A stretch of DNA of 64,000 bases from Adenophora triphylla var. japonica (taxonomy: Eukaryota; Streptophyta; Magnoliopsida; Asterales; Campanulaceae): positions 62,001 through 126,000 of the forward strand of contig JAFEMH010000732.1 in the NCBI GenBank assembly GCA_022495995.1. The letters are read 5' to 3'. Both the position numbers and the translations under genes were made by a program. Below are positions 20,716-31,261 of the stretch, one piece after another; position 1 is the stretch's first letter, and each line of letters starts with the position of its first letter. The notes under the pieces were generated by a model. It saw only the letters and a program-made list of their open reading frames with translations. It had not been told where the DNA came from and made no database searches.

Positions 20716-21737
20716 TTTGACTTTTCTTCTATATACTTTCATTTGTTTAGTTTTTTTCTATCTTTTTTTATATAACTTTTTCTAAAAAAATCACTAATTA
20801 ACAAAGGCTAAAATATTGTTTTCTAGTCAATAAAAATTTTTTAAAAAATAAAAAATAAATATAGGGTAATCCGTCTCTCTTTTGACTTTTCTTCTATATA
20901 TATATTTTCATTTGTTTAGTTTTTTTCTATCTTTTTTTATATAACTTTTTCTAAAAAAAATCACTAATTAACAAAGGCTAAAATATTATTTTCTAGTCAA
21001 TAAAATTTTATTAAAAAATAAAAAATAAATATAGGGTAGTCCGTCCCTCTTTTGACTTTTCTTCTATATACTTTCATTTGTTTAGTTTTTTTTCTATCTT
21101 TTTTTATGTAACTTTTTCTAAAAAAAACCTCTAATTAAAAAAGGCTAAAATATTATTTTCTAGTCAATAAATTTTTTTTTAAAAAAATAAAAAATAAATA
21201 TAGGATAGTCCGTCCCTCTTTTGACTTTTCTAATATATACTATCATTTGTTTAGTTTTTTTCTATCTTTTTTTATATAACTTTTTCTAAAAAAAACCACT
21301 AATTAACAAAGGCTAAAATATTGTTTTCTAATCAATAAAAAAATTTTAAAAAAATAAAAATTAAATATAGGGTAGTCCGTCCCTTTTTTGACTTTTCTTC
21401 TATATACTTTCATTTGTTTAGTTTTTTTCTATATTTTTTTATATAACTTTTTCTAAAAAAAAACCACTTATTAAAAAAAGCTAAAATATTGTTTTCTAGT
21501 CAATAAAAAATTCTAAAAAAATAAAAAATAAATATAGGGTGGTCCGTCCCTCTTTTGTATTTTCTTCTATATACTTTCATTTGTTTAGTTTTTTCTATCT
21601 CTTTTTATATAACTTTTTCAAATAAAAACAACTAATTAACAAAGGCTAAAATATTATTTTCTAGTCAATAAAAAATTCTAATAAAAATAAAAAATAAATA
21701 TAGGGTGGTCCGTCCCTCTTTTGACTTTTCTTCTATA
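20716..21737 (+). repeat. ~165-bp tandem repeat, six units (copy 1)
   Basis: Units begin TTTGACTTTTCTTCTATATA at 20716, 20881, 21051, 21220, 21387 and 21554, with a partial seventh at 21720. Each ends ATAGGGTAGTCCGTCCCTC, so the unit border resembles the neighbouring ATAGGGT and CCGTCTC repeats. The satellite may have arisen from the junction of those arrays. Confidence 0.92.
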
Positions 21738-21900
21738 AGGGATAAGGTATAGGTATACGACTTAGGGTATAGGGTATAAGATTTAGGGTATAGGGTATAG
21801 GATTTAGGGTTTAGGGGTTAGGGTTTAGGGTATAGGATTTAGGGTATAGGGTATAGGATTTAGGGTTTAGGGGTTAGGGTTTAGGGTTTAGGATTTAGGG
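21738..21900 (+). repeat. Telomere-like array left of the LINE (copy 1)
   Basis: Mixed TTTAGGG, TATAGGG and GGATTTAGGG units. The last ten bases (21891-21900, GGATTTAGGG) recur right of the LINE as a probable target duplication. Confidence 0.88.
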
Positions 21901-24900
21901 TTTTTTTTTTTTTTTTTTATTTCAAGGAAACCAGGACGGCACCTGGGAGGATTTTATTAAAATCAAAAATTGAATACAAGAGGGGGACAACCAATCACTT
22001 CTACCTACGAGTGAGATGGAGCCGGACCTCAATACTAACTATTACAAGGTAGTAGCCTAACCATCTAGGCCTATCTCTATTACTATCTTCTCTATTTTTA
22101 TGAATTAATATGTCCTTGGCCAAAGCAGTTTCAATAGCCTTCAAAACATCAGCTAGCATAAACCTCTTTTGGCCAAAATTATTCAAAACTGTATTCCTTC
22201 CCACTGCCTTCCAAACCGCAGCTAAATCAATTGACTTCAAATCCGCCAACTATATATAAACCACATCTGTCTATCTATATCTACAACCGCAGTTATATAC
22301 CAAGCTATATCCAACCGCATCTGACCATCCTCAAGCAAAACCATAACAAACCGCATCAAACCAACTATCTTCCACATAACAATTACCAAACCAAAACTGC
22401 AATCACAACCACCCGCATGCAAAACCGCATCAGGTCTAACCGCAGTCAATTTCGCAGCCCCATCAATTTTATTCAAAACCGCATCCAAGCTATTAACATT
22501 CAGAACCGCATCCAAGCCAACTTTATTCAAAACTGCAGCCATGCTAACCGCATTCCAAACCATATTCACACCAACCATAACCAAAACCACATTTACATCA
22601 GATTTGCAATACCATTTGGCCAAGGAAATCCAACCAAAATAATATTTAGAGCAACAACAACCAAAATAACAACCCAAAACAGCCAGCAGCCAACTCAGAT
22701 AATGCATTTTGCACATGACTTGCCACAAACACCAGAAATCCAGAGCAAACCAATTATCCCCAAGCTGCTCTAAGGAAGCAACACTATTTAAATTCCAAAG
22801 ATTTATGAAATCAGCCACCCAATGATCTGAAATCTGTTGATGATGCATCAACACAGAAACAAACTGCAGCAACCTGGAAGCCTGAAATTGAGCTATAGCA
22901 ACCTCCAAAACACTACTATACTCTTTTAAACAAACATTCAAACAACCAAGCATATACCAACAACCTCCCATAGAAAAATTAATGATAGGCAGACCCAGCA
23001 GATACCAAAAATGAATCAAAGGAACAAAAAAATCACCCTTGATTCCTCTTACTTCCTGCTCTTGTTCTATTATATTCATTCCCTTTCTTTTTTCTATTGT
23101 TCTTCCCCTTATATAATTGATATTCATCTTCATCATTTCCTTTTGATCCTTCAATAGACTTGTTCTCTACTTCCTTCTCATTGCTTTTTTCTTCTATTTC
23201 CTTTCCATCAGTTGGGCTATCCAAAAACTTGTTAGAAGGGCAAGAATCCTCCATATTTAAAGTACAAGGCCCAAGACATTCAAGTTCCTCCTTATTCTGT
23301 TTTCCGACTAGTTTCAAACTCTTCCAATAAGTCATTTGTACCTTATTTCTTCTTCACTAAAGCCTATTGAATCCTTTTCATTTAGGATCCTATGTTGTTC
23401 TTCATGGTAGGCTTCAAAATCTGATTTTCAATAACCTCATCAAGTTTCTTTGCTTCACCGCCTTGCTCGTAACATTGCTTTTCCTTTTCTTTTTGTTTTG
23501 ACTCAATCTCATTCACAGTATCGCAATAGCATAAACAACTTCGCTTGCTTCTCTCGCACCTTCACCGCCAATCCCCATCCGTTCAACATGCCTTAAGTTT
23601 CCAAACTGTCTTATTTTCATCTTTCTTTCCAACAACATTTATCACTTCAACAAGTAATTCCATCATCATGGACAAACTTCCCGCCAATTTATTACTTCCT
23701 TTCTCCCCTTTTTCTCGATTTTCTTCTCGTTTCTTCCACATGCATTTGTTCATCTCGTAAGAATTTCCCCTACACCATTATCTAACTCAATTGGTATTTG
23801 ATTACTCGGCTTGTTTCCATTATCTTCCATTCTTTCATTGCTTGTTGATGTTTCTTTCTTTCCATTTCTCTTCTCCCGCACCTCCATCTCGTTTCCTTTC
23901 TCTACTTGGTTGATTTTTCCAATTTGATTTTCTCGCAAATACCCACAGAGTGCCCAAGAAGACCACAGCCTGAACAATAAGCTATATTCCCCTCATATTG
24001 CACTTTTTGCCAAAATCCATTTTCTTTGGACTCACCTATCCACACTTCAGTTTCAAGAGGTTTTGATACATCTATTTCCACACACATCCTAGCATATAGT
24101 TGATTGGTCAGCCCCAAAGTTCTATCATCCACTCTCAAGAACCTCCCAAGTTCATTTCCTATGCATTCAAGTAAAGCTCCATTGTAAAATGCCCAAGGAA
24201 TACCAGGTAGCCTAATCCAAACTGCCACAACTGGATTTTCTTCTTTCAAATTAAACTCAGGAGTCCATCTAAAGGCCCCGTACATGCACTTGTTGATAAT
24301 ATGTGATTCCTTGGGACAGAGCTAATCTTAAGTCATCCTCATTTCCTATGTACACTCCCACATGACGAGGATCAATTAAACCGACAACAAAATCACCATG
24401 TAATTTCCAATTTTGCTTAATATGCTCATGAATTTGAAGGATAGTGGGCCTACCTGATGAGAATTTCAAAACCATAGAATGCCTCAGCTTGCTGTTTGCC
24501 GCCATTAACTCCAGATTTGAGAAAATGATTGCTGGCTTGTTCTCAACTTTCATCCTCCTCCTAGGAGGTAATCTCTCATATCCTAAGACTCCTTCCACGC
24601 CATTGAATGAAGATATTGAGCCTTGAACAGCACGGGCATATGAATGTGCCGAAGCTTGACTTGGTCCAAATTGATTTCCAAAATTTGTAAATTGATTCGA
24701 TTCACTTGGAGAAGATGTAGAGTTGACATTCGCGAGCAAAACCTCATCATTTTTATCTGTTGATTTGGTCTTCACCGGCGGGAAATTGACGGCGGCGAAT
24801 TTCGGCCTCACTAATTGCGGATGAGTCGAATTCTCAGTTTGCGATGAAATACTCGTTGATTCCTTCGGTAGATGAATGGAGTGAAGGTTGGGGAAGCTTC

Positions 24901-25017
24901 CTTGGTTGCTAATATCCGGTGGCTTTGCCATCTCCGACGAATTTGGCCGGAAAGACAGAACACGCACTAATCGCCCCTTAGAATCGCCCACAGTACGAAG
25001 AGCAAACAGACGCGTCC
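21901..25017 (-). mobile_element. ORF1-only LINE inserted in telomere-like repeats (copy 1)
   Basis: Minus-strand element: its 5' end is at 25017 (GGACGCGTCTG on minus) and its 3' end is a poly-A tract (poly-T at 21901-21918 on plus). GGATTTAGGG flanks it at 21891-21900 and 25018-25027, although in this array that match is partly expected. It encodes an ORF1-type protein and then about 1.1 kb without endonuclease or RT. The 3' region has several TGGATGCGGTTNTGAA-type short repeats (22400-22560). It appears to be a non-autonomous LINE derivative with an intact 5' end. Confidence 0.8.
23033..24991 (-). pseudogene. LINE ORF1 (DUF4283 plus zinc knuckle), frameshifted (copy 1)
   Basis: The start ATG (24991, MGDSKGRLVRVLSF) lies 26 bases from the element's 5' end. 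The DUF4283-like region (KPAIIFSNLELMAAN, then HGDFVVGLIDPRHVGVYIG) and the CCHC knuckle CSGCGLLGHSVGIC are present, followed by a lysine/glutamate-rich tail ending at 23033. The frame breaks near 24313 (extra G) and repeatedly between 23298 and 23960, mostly where copy 2 has CTG/CAG. The breaks may be sequencing errors; see findings. The protein would bind RNA in the LINE ribonucleoprotein. Confidence 0.8.
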
Positions 25018-26217
25018 GGATTTAGGGTATAGGGTATAGGATTTATGGTATAGGGTTTAGGGTTTAGGGCTTATAGTTTAGGGTTTAGGGTTTAGGGTTT
25101 AAGGTTTAGGGTTTAGGGTTTAGGGTTTAGGGTTTAGGGTATAGGGTATAGGAATTAGGGTATAGGGTATAGGATTTAGGGTATAGGGTATAGGATTTAG
25201 GGGTTAGGGTATAGGGTATAATGTATAAGGGTTAGGGTATAGGGTTTAGGGTTTAGGGCTTATAGTTTAGGGTTTAGGGTTTAAGGTTTAGGGTTTAGGG
25301 TTTAGAGTATAGGGTATAGGAATTAGGGTATAGGGTATAGGATTTAGGTGTTAGGGTATAGGGTATAATGTATAAGGGTTAGGGTATAGGGTTTAGGGTT
25401 TAGGGTATAGGGTATAGGATTTAGGGTATAGGGTATAGGATTTAGGGGTTAGGGTATAATGAATAAGGGTTAGGGTATAGGGTTTAGGGTATAGGGTATA
25501 GGGTTTAGGGTATAGGGTATAGGATTTAGGGGTTAGGGTATAGGGTATAATATATAAGGGTAAGGGTATAGGGTATTTGGTTTAGGGTTTATGGTTTAGG
25601 GTATAGGGTATAGGATTTAGGGTATAGGGTATAGGATTTAGGGGTTAGGGGATAGGGTATAATGTATAAGGGTTAGGGTATAGGGTTTAGGGTTTAGGGT
25701 ATAGGGTATAGGATTTAGGGTATAAGGTATATGATTTAGGGTATAGGGTATAGGGTATAGGGTATAATGTATAAGGGTTAGGGTATAGGGTATAGGTTTT
25801 AGGGTTTAGGGTATAGGGTATAGGATTTAGGGTATAGGGTATACCCTAAACCCTAAACCCTACACTATACCCTAAACCCTAAACCTTATATCCTAAACCA
25901 TAAGCCCTAAACCCTATACCCTAACCCCTAAACCCTAAACCCTAAACCTTATATCCTAAACCCTAAACCCTAAACCCTACACCCTAAACACTAAACCCCT
26001 AACTCTGAGCCCTAAACCCTAAATCTTAGGGTTTAGGGGTTTGGGGTTTAAGGGTTAAGGTTTAGGGTATACGGTTTAGGGTTTAGGGTATAAAGTATAT
26101 AATGTGTAGGTATACGAGTTAGGGTTTAGGGTATAGAGTTTTGGGTATAAGGAATAAGGTATAGGTACATGACTTAGGGTTTAGGGTATAGGGTATAAGG
26201 TATAGGTATACGACTTA
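25018..26217 (+). repeat. Telomere-like array with internal inversion (copy 1)
   Basis: From 25018 to about 25842 the plus strand is G-rich (TTTAGGG/TATAGGG/GGATTTAGGG and TAATGTATAAGGGTTAGGG higher-order units). From 25843 to about 26024 it is C-rich (CCCTAAA), meeting the first part at the palindrome GGGTATACCC (25838-25847). At CCCTAAATCTTAGGG (about 26018-26032) it turns G-rich again and ends near the ATACGACTTAGG units. Confidence 0.92.
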
Positions 26218-26391
26218 GGTATATTAATATTTCTTAGAAGTTTAAATTATTAAATTATTATTAGTAAATTTAAATTAATTAAATTAATGAGTATTATTAT
26301 TAATTAATAACATTATTATTTTTGATATTATATATTATTACTAGTTATTATTAATATTATTATTAATTATATAATAATAATTACTAATATA
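26218..26391. other. AT-rich segment, left Helitron flank
   Basis: This segment (TAGGTATATTAATATT...) recurs at about 28932-29110. In the recurrence it continues directly into TTCAATTATATAATTG, the sequence found right of the Helitron, and so serves as its empty site. Confidence 0.75.
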
Positions 26392-28783
26392 TCTATAGTA
26401 TGAATAAGACCCCTCATTTGAACAGTAGAGTGAACAGTTGCATGGCCGGAAATTCCCATTTTGCCCTCACTTTTTAGTCTCTTTCCCATTTTGCCCCTTT
26501 TTTTTTCAAAATAATCTTTCCCTGTTTAATCTTTCCCTCCTAGAATTTGAATTTGCCAAAACAGATCCACACCCCCTTCTCTTTTATATACTCCACCACT
26601 GTTTAATGTCTCTGTTTAATTTGAAATTTAAGCTCCAAAAACTTTACAGATTACAAAAATCCAAATTTCAAACTTCAAAAAGGTATTTACTTTCTCATTT
26701 ACTCCTTTGTTTAATTTCTTCCTCATTGTTTAATTGTTTAATTTCTCCACTTCCATCTGTTTAATTTCTCTGTTAAACCAAAACAACAACAACAACGGGA
26801 ACAATGAACCAACCTTATACACAGTTAAAGAACCAACAATCCAACCTTCAATCAAAAATTACCTTCAACTGGAACAATGAACCAACAATCCAACCTTCAA
26901 TCCAAACTAACTAATTTATGTCCTTTAATTAAAAAAAAAACCGTTGGAACAATGAACCATGAACCAAAATTCAGATCAACCTTCAATCCAAAACAACAAC
27001 AATGAACCAACAACGACAACTGGTTGCTCCGGAGGGAAATTACCTTCAATCCAAAACAACAACAACAATTGGAACAATGATAAATATGAACAAACCTTGA
27101 ATCCGGATTGAGGGCGAATTGCGGCCGGATTTGAGGCGGATCCCAGACGAATTGCGGACGGTTTGCGTGATTCAGGGCTTCGTCTCCAAAAATACCAAAT
27201 TGATTGCTCCGGAGAGAATTTTTGGTGGGTAGTTGCCTTCCTCCATTGATTAGAGCCGATGATTATGGGAGGGGTGGGGTAGCCACGTTGTAACGCCGAT
27301 CGATTGGACGGAATAGATGGTGGGAGGATTTAACGGGGAGGGAAGGGAAGGGGAGGAGGTCGCCTGATTGTGGGAGGGGTGGGGTAGCCACGGTGGTGAG
27401 GCTGGACGGGATGAAGGGAAGGGGAGTCGGTGGCGGTGGTTTCTTTGATTATGGTTCCCTTCCCGTGCCTGTGTGAGTGAGAGAGAGAGATAGAGATAGA
27501 GTCAGAGAGAGAGTGAGAGAGAGAGAGTTTTTTTTTTTTTTTTTTTTTTCAAAGTAAATATTTTAATTTTAGATGAGATAGTTTTTTTTTATTTGAATGT
27601 AAAATTAGATAGATTTTTAATTATTATTATTTAAATATTGTGTTTAATTTTATGTTGTGTTTAATTTTATAGGTTTGAAAAAAATGAACAATCAAGGAAC
27701 ATTGAATATTTATGGATATGGTGATTCGGCTCTAAGTGAAACAGTAAGTTAATATTTTACTAATTACTATTTTATATGTGATATGTGATTGTGATAATAA
27801 TGTGATTTTTAGATTGACATTTTGCGAAGAAACAATGTCTCGATTGTCATGCGAGAACCTTTTGAACACGATGAAATGATAAGGGTAAATATTTGATGTT
27901 AAATTAAGTTTTTATTTCTTTTTTTTTGTATTTACATTAATTAACGAATATATATAGATTTTTTGACTATTAGGACCAAAATCGACTAACCAATCTACCG
28001 ACAGTTGCATTGCCCCCACTGGTATTTAATTCATTTCAGTTTAAATATTTAGTATTGTTTATTTATAATTTCAGATTAAATATTTATTATTGTTTATTTA
28101 TAATTTGATGCATGTAATTTAAATGCATGTAATTTAAATGCATGTAATTTAATTTTATTTATTATAATTCTGTCAATAATTATTTTGTCTTTTCTTTGCC
28201 TTAATGTTTTTGAAGCTTCCTATAGTGCCTACAATTTTTTTCCACTTAAACGAACTACCTCCTCCAAATAAACATATAATAATTTTATTAAACATATAAT
28301 AAATATAAATATAATAAATAATGTGATTTTTAGGTTAATAATAAATATAATAAATAATGTGATTTGTAGTCATGGGATGAGTGCGTGAAAGAATATAGAC
28401 GCTTGCACAAACCTACGACAATGACTTGGAATGGGCATAATAAGGTAATTATTATTATTTTTAATTATTATATTGTTAATTTAATAAAAATATATTGATT
28501 TCATTTTTTATTTATTTCAGGTGCTTTTACGTAAACGTACCTGGCCAATGTCTCTTTCGATTGAGACAACATCTTTACTTCAACTGGTTAAAAATCTATA
28601 TGTTAATTAGATGTTACTTTATGTCTTATTTTTTTGTAAACAAGGGCTTAATATTTATGTTCATAAAAATCTATATGTTAATTAGATGATAATTTATGTC
28701 TTATCTTTTTGTAAACAAGGGCATAATGTTTATGTTAATTAAAAAAAAGACCCGTGTCCTCGGACACTCCATACATGTACTAG
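26392..28783 (+). mobile_element. Non-autonomous Helitron with gene cargo (copy 1)
   Basis: The element starts TCTATAGTATG after an A and ends ATGTACTAG before a T, with the hairpin GTGTCCTCGGACAC (28754-28767) 12 bases before CTAG. These are the Helitron hallmarks: TC start, CTAG end, 3' hairpin, A|T insertion and no target duplication. The paralogous AT-rich sequence near 29105-29115 joins the two flanks directly and supports both borders. No Rep/helicase is present. The cargo includes a CT/CAA-rich leader, a GA microsatellite (27477-27530) and the exon set at 27684-28610. Confidence 0.85.
27684..28610 (+). CDS. Five-exon gene model in the Helitron, 114 aa, unknown (copy 1)
   Basis: Exons 27684-27743, 27813-27884, 27974-28021, 28370-28444 and 28521-28610 have GT..AG borders (for example ACA|GTAAGTT and TTTCAG|GTGC). 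Every junction is phase 0 and the joined frame is open to TAG at 28608. An acceptor-like TTTTATAG before the ATG suggests a leader intron. The protein is small, starts MNNQGTLNIYGYG, and includes ILRRNNVSIVMREPFEHDE and SWDECVKEYRRLHKP. I recognise no domain. A coding-like stretch near 28216-28275 could be another exon lacking a good donor. It is probably a captured gene fragment whose intron structure survives. Expression is unknown. Confidence 0.55.
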
Positions 28784-29551
28784 TTCAATTATATAATTGA
28801 ATAATTAACAATAACATCATTATTAGTCTTATTATTAAGTATTATTACTAATTACTATTTTCTTTAAAGATTAAATTATTGTTATTATTAATAAGTATTT
28901 TTTTATAATTTATTATTATCAATTATTACTTAGGTATATTAATATTTTTTAGAAGTTTAAATTATTAAATTATTATTAATAAATTTAAAATAATTAAATT
29001 AATGAATATTATTATTAATTAATAACATTATTATTTTTGATGTTATGTATTATTACTAGTTATTATTAATATTATTATTAATTATATAATAATAATTATT
29101 AATATATTCAATTATATAATTGAATAATTAACAATAAAATCATTATTAGTCTTATTATTAAGTATTATTACTAATTATATGATAATTTAATTATTCTTGA
29201 TATTAGGCATATTACTATAACTAAAATTTTGGGTAAATCAAATAAAAGCATGTAAATATTTTAGATAACTTTTTGTAAATTTCAGTATTAAAAAAATCTA
29301 AAATATTTTTTCCTATTCAATAAAAAATAATAAAAATTTCTAATTATTATTAATACTATTATTAATATTATTACTGATTATATAATTATTATTAATATTA
29401 ATTAATTAATTAATTAATTATATAATTAATAATTTATTAATAATTATTATTAATAATAAATATTATTATTCTTAATATTAGACATAAATATTTTAGTTAG
29501 TGTATAATATAGTGTGAAATAAATATAAGTACGTGATGTGGCATTGTTTGA
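28784..29551. other. AT-rich non-coding DNA right of the Helitron
   Basis: No gene. It consists of ATT-rich simple sequence with internal duplications: TTCAATTATATAATTGAATAATT occurs at 28784 and again near 29107. The duplication of the large unit is still visible to 29216, where copy 2 reaches the end of the window. Confidence 0.6.
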
Positions 29552-30409
29552 TTGAATTTTAAAATTTCACACGGATTATGGCCAAAGCAAGATCCAAACA
29601 TTCATAACATTAAATCAAATGGCCCATATTCTTCCACACAAACCCATTTACTCCCTTTCCCTATTTCTCTCCTCATTTTTCTCTCTCTCTCTCTTCATTT
29701 TGAGGGAACGGTTTTCTCTCTCTCTCATTTCCCTCACCGTCTCCTTCATTCATTCAGCCTCCGCCGTCGCCGGCGCCATCAAGCTGCAGCCTTCCCCCTC
29801 CGTCACTCCGTCTCATTTCCCTCTTCAAAGACGTTTCAATTTCTCACTCCCAAATTCTCAAACTAGCTGAAAAGTTTTCTCTTTCTATGTTGAGATATAC
29901 TACAATTCCGTGGATAACTCAAAAAAACCCAAATTTTTTTTCTACTTGTAACGCATTTGCAGATCTTGGTTCTTGACGTGTTCATGTAAGTTCTTACTAA
30001 ATTGGATTTATTTTTTCTTGATTCTTTATTGAAATTAGCATCTGGGTTTCGAATTTTAGGTGTTCTTGATGTTTGATTGTGGGTTAATTGTTATATGTGT
30101 CTTGGATTTGTAACCCAATTGAGTGATTTTACTGTTTCGGATCATATTGGATTTTCGTTTTGGAGCTAATTGAAATTGCTCCCAATTAGTTCAATTTTGA
30201 TAATTTGACTTCTCCAGCTTGATTTTTCTTCATCTCTGTTTTGATTTCGCACGATTTCTTCATCTCTGTTTTGATTTCGTTTTGATTGTAGGTGGTGTGT
30301 GTTTTGGTCAAATTTCAACAAGTGTTTCCAATGACAAGAAAAATGACAAAAGAGATATGAATCAGGGTACAATGATTATTGGATTGAATATAAATGAACA
30401 CAAGGAATT
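29552..30409 (+). other. Promoter/leader-like gene fragment cut by a Gypsy LTR
   Basis: A CT-rich leader (29640-29880) is followed by a strong donor (CAT|GTAAGTTCTT, exon end 29985) and an acceptor (TTGTAG|GTGGTG, exon start 30292). An ATG at 30357 starts MNQGTMIIGLNINEHKEF, which runs into the LTR at 30410. It looks like the 5' end of a plant gene or transposase gene whose body was displaced by the LTR. No continuation was recognised elsewhere in the window. Confidence 0.4.
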
Positions 30410-30901
30410 TGTTGACTAGGGAAAGCCCTTGAACAACTTGTTCGCCGGCATAAAACCCCGGGAGGTTTAGGAACCTGCCTTGACCAAAAGTTTACTAAGT
30501 ATTTAGATGATTACAAAACTATGAGCGTATACAAGGGAGCTTATGTTAGAGTGATCGTGTGTGAATTAACAGTGTTCTATCCCTTTTATACCTCTTTATA
30601 ACGGCTAATTACAAAGATAAATCTAAGCCTACAATCTCGGAAAATAGGTTGATCTTGTTGAGATATTATCGCCACTTTGTTGATTGAGGAGATAATGATC
30701 CGTTGCTGAAGTCTTTAATGAAGAAACGTCATTTGAATTAGTCTTCTATTCCCTTGACACGTTCCCTGAAAAGTAGGACTTAACGTAACAATAATTTAAC
30801 CTGCAAGATGATCAAGATGTAGTAGAACAACTCAAGTTGTTAGTACCAAGATGTTATATGCAAGTTGAAAACAAGTTGACTGAAAAACGTAGGGCCCAAC
30901 A
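30410..30901 (-). repeat. 3' LTR of the Tat-type element
   Basis: On the plus strand it starts TGTTGACTAGGG and ends GGGCCCAACA. The minus strand has a purine tract (AGTTTGGGGGCAAT) directly before TGTTGGGCCC, which identifies the LTR border and the direction. No partner LTR was found. Confidence 0.75.
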
Positions 30902-31261
30902 ATTGCCCCCAAACTTTTTGAATTTTAAAAATAAAGAATATAAAGAGACAAAAATTTAAAAAGTTTGCCAAAAATGGATATAGAGTACGGCAGTTTTAAA
31001 TGAAAAGGTTTTGATGGGACGGTTTTGAGTGTTTTCAAGGCAAAGGTTATGATGTTTCTTTAGACTTCCAACCGCTTTCAATCTCTTCCTTTAATAAATT
31101 AGAATCCTCCCCCAACTCTCCCTTTCACAGAATCTTTAACAAAAGGGTTTGGAGAGAATCCAAGGAGGAAAGCAAGAAGAAGAAAAAACAAGTAAAAATT
31201 CCGGTGAGTTTTCTCGTTTCTTTCTCAATTTCTCTTTGATAATTTTGCTCAAGTCGTAAAA

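Larger units (their letters stand above)
1..29216 (+). repeat. Segmental duplication, copy 1
   Basis: Position 1 matches 41634, and the match runs in the same orientation to 12063, resumes at 18967 (matching 53692), and continues to 29216, where copy 2 reaches the window edge. The coordinate offset is about 41.63 kb before the Copia insertion and about 34.73 kb after it; the difference equals the Copia element plus its 5-bp target duplication. Differences seen by eye are sparse substitutions, poly-T and microsatellite length changes, small indels in the telomere-like arrays, and the CTG/CAG patches described in the findings. The left edge lies outside the window. Confidence 0.95.

Noticed and set aside
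20716..21737. Regular repeat array considered as CRISPR-like
   Set aside because: Units are 165-170 bp without unique spacers in an evident plant context, so this is a tandem satellite.
22231..23154. Long overlapping frames on both strands (180 aa plus, 305 aa minus), repeated at 57015-57935
   Set aside because: They lie in the 3' region of the LINE, are biased by the CCGCATC/GATGCGG short repeats, and show no domain. They look like composition effects of repeated sequence.
25018..26217. Functional telomere
   Set aside because: Units are degenerate and inverted in the middle, and the array is flanked on both sides by long non-telomeric sequence.
26392..28783. Autonomous Helitron
   Set aside because: No Rep/helicase ORF of any size in this interval.
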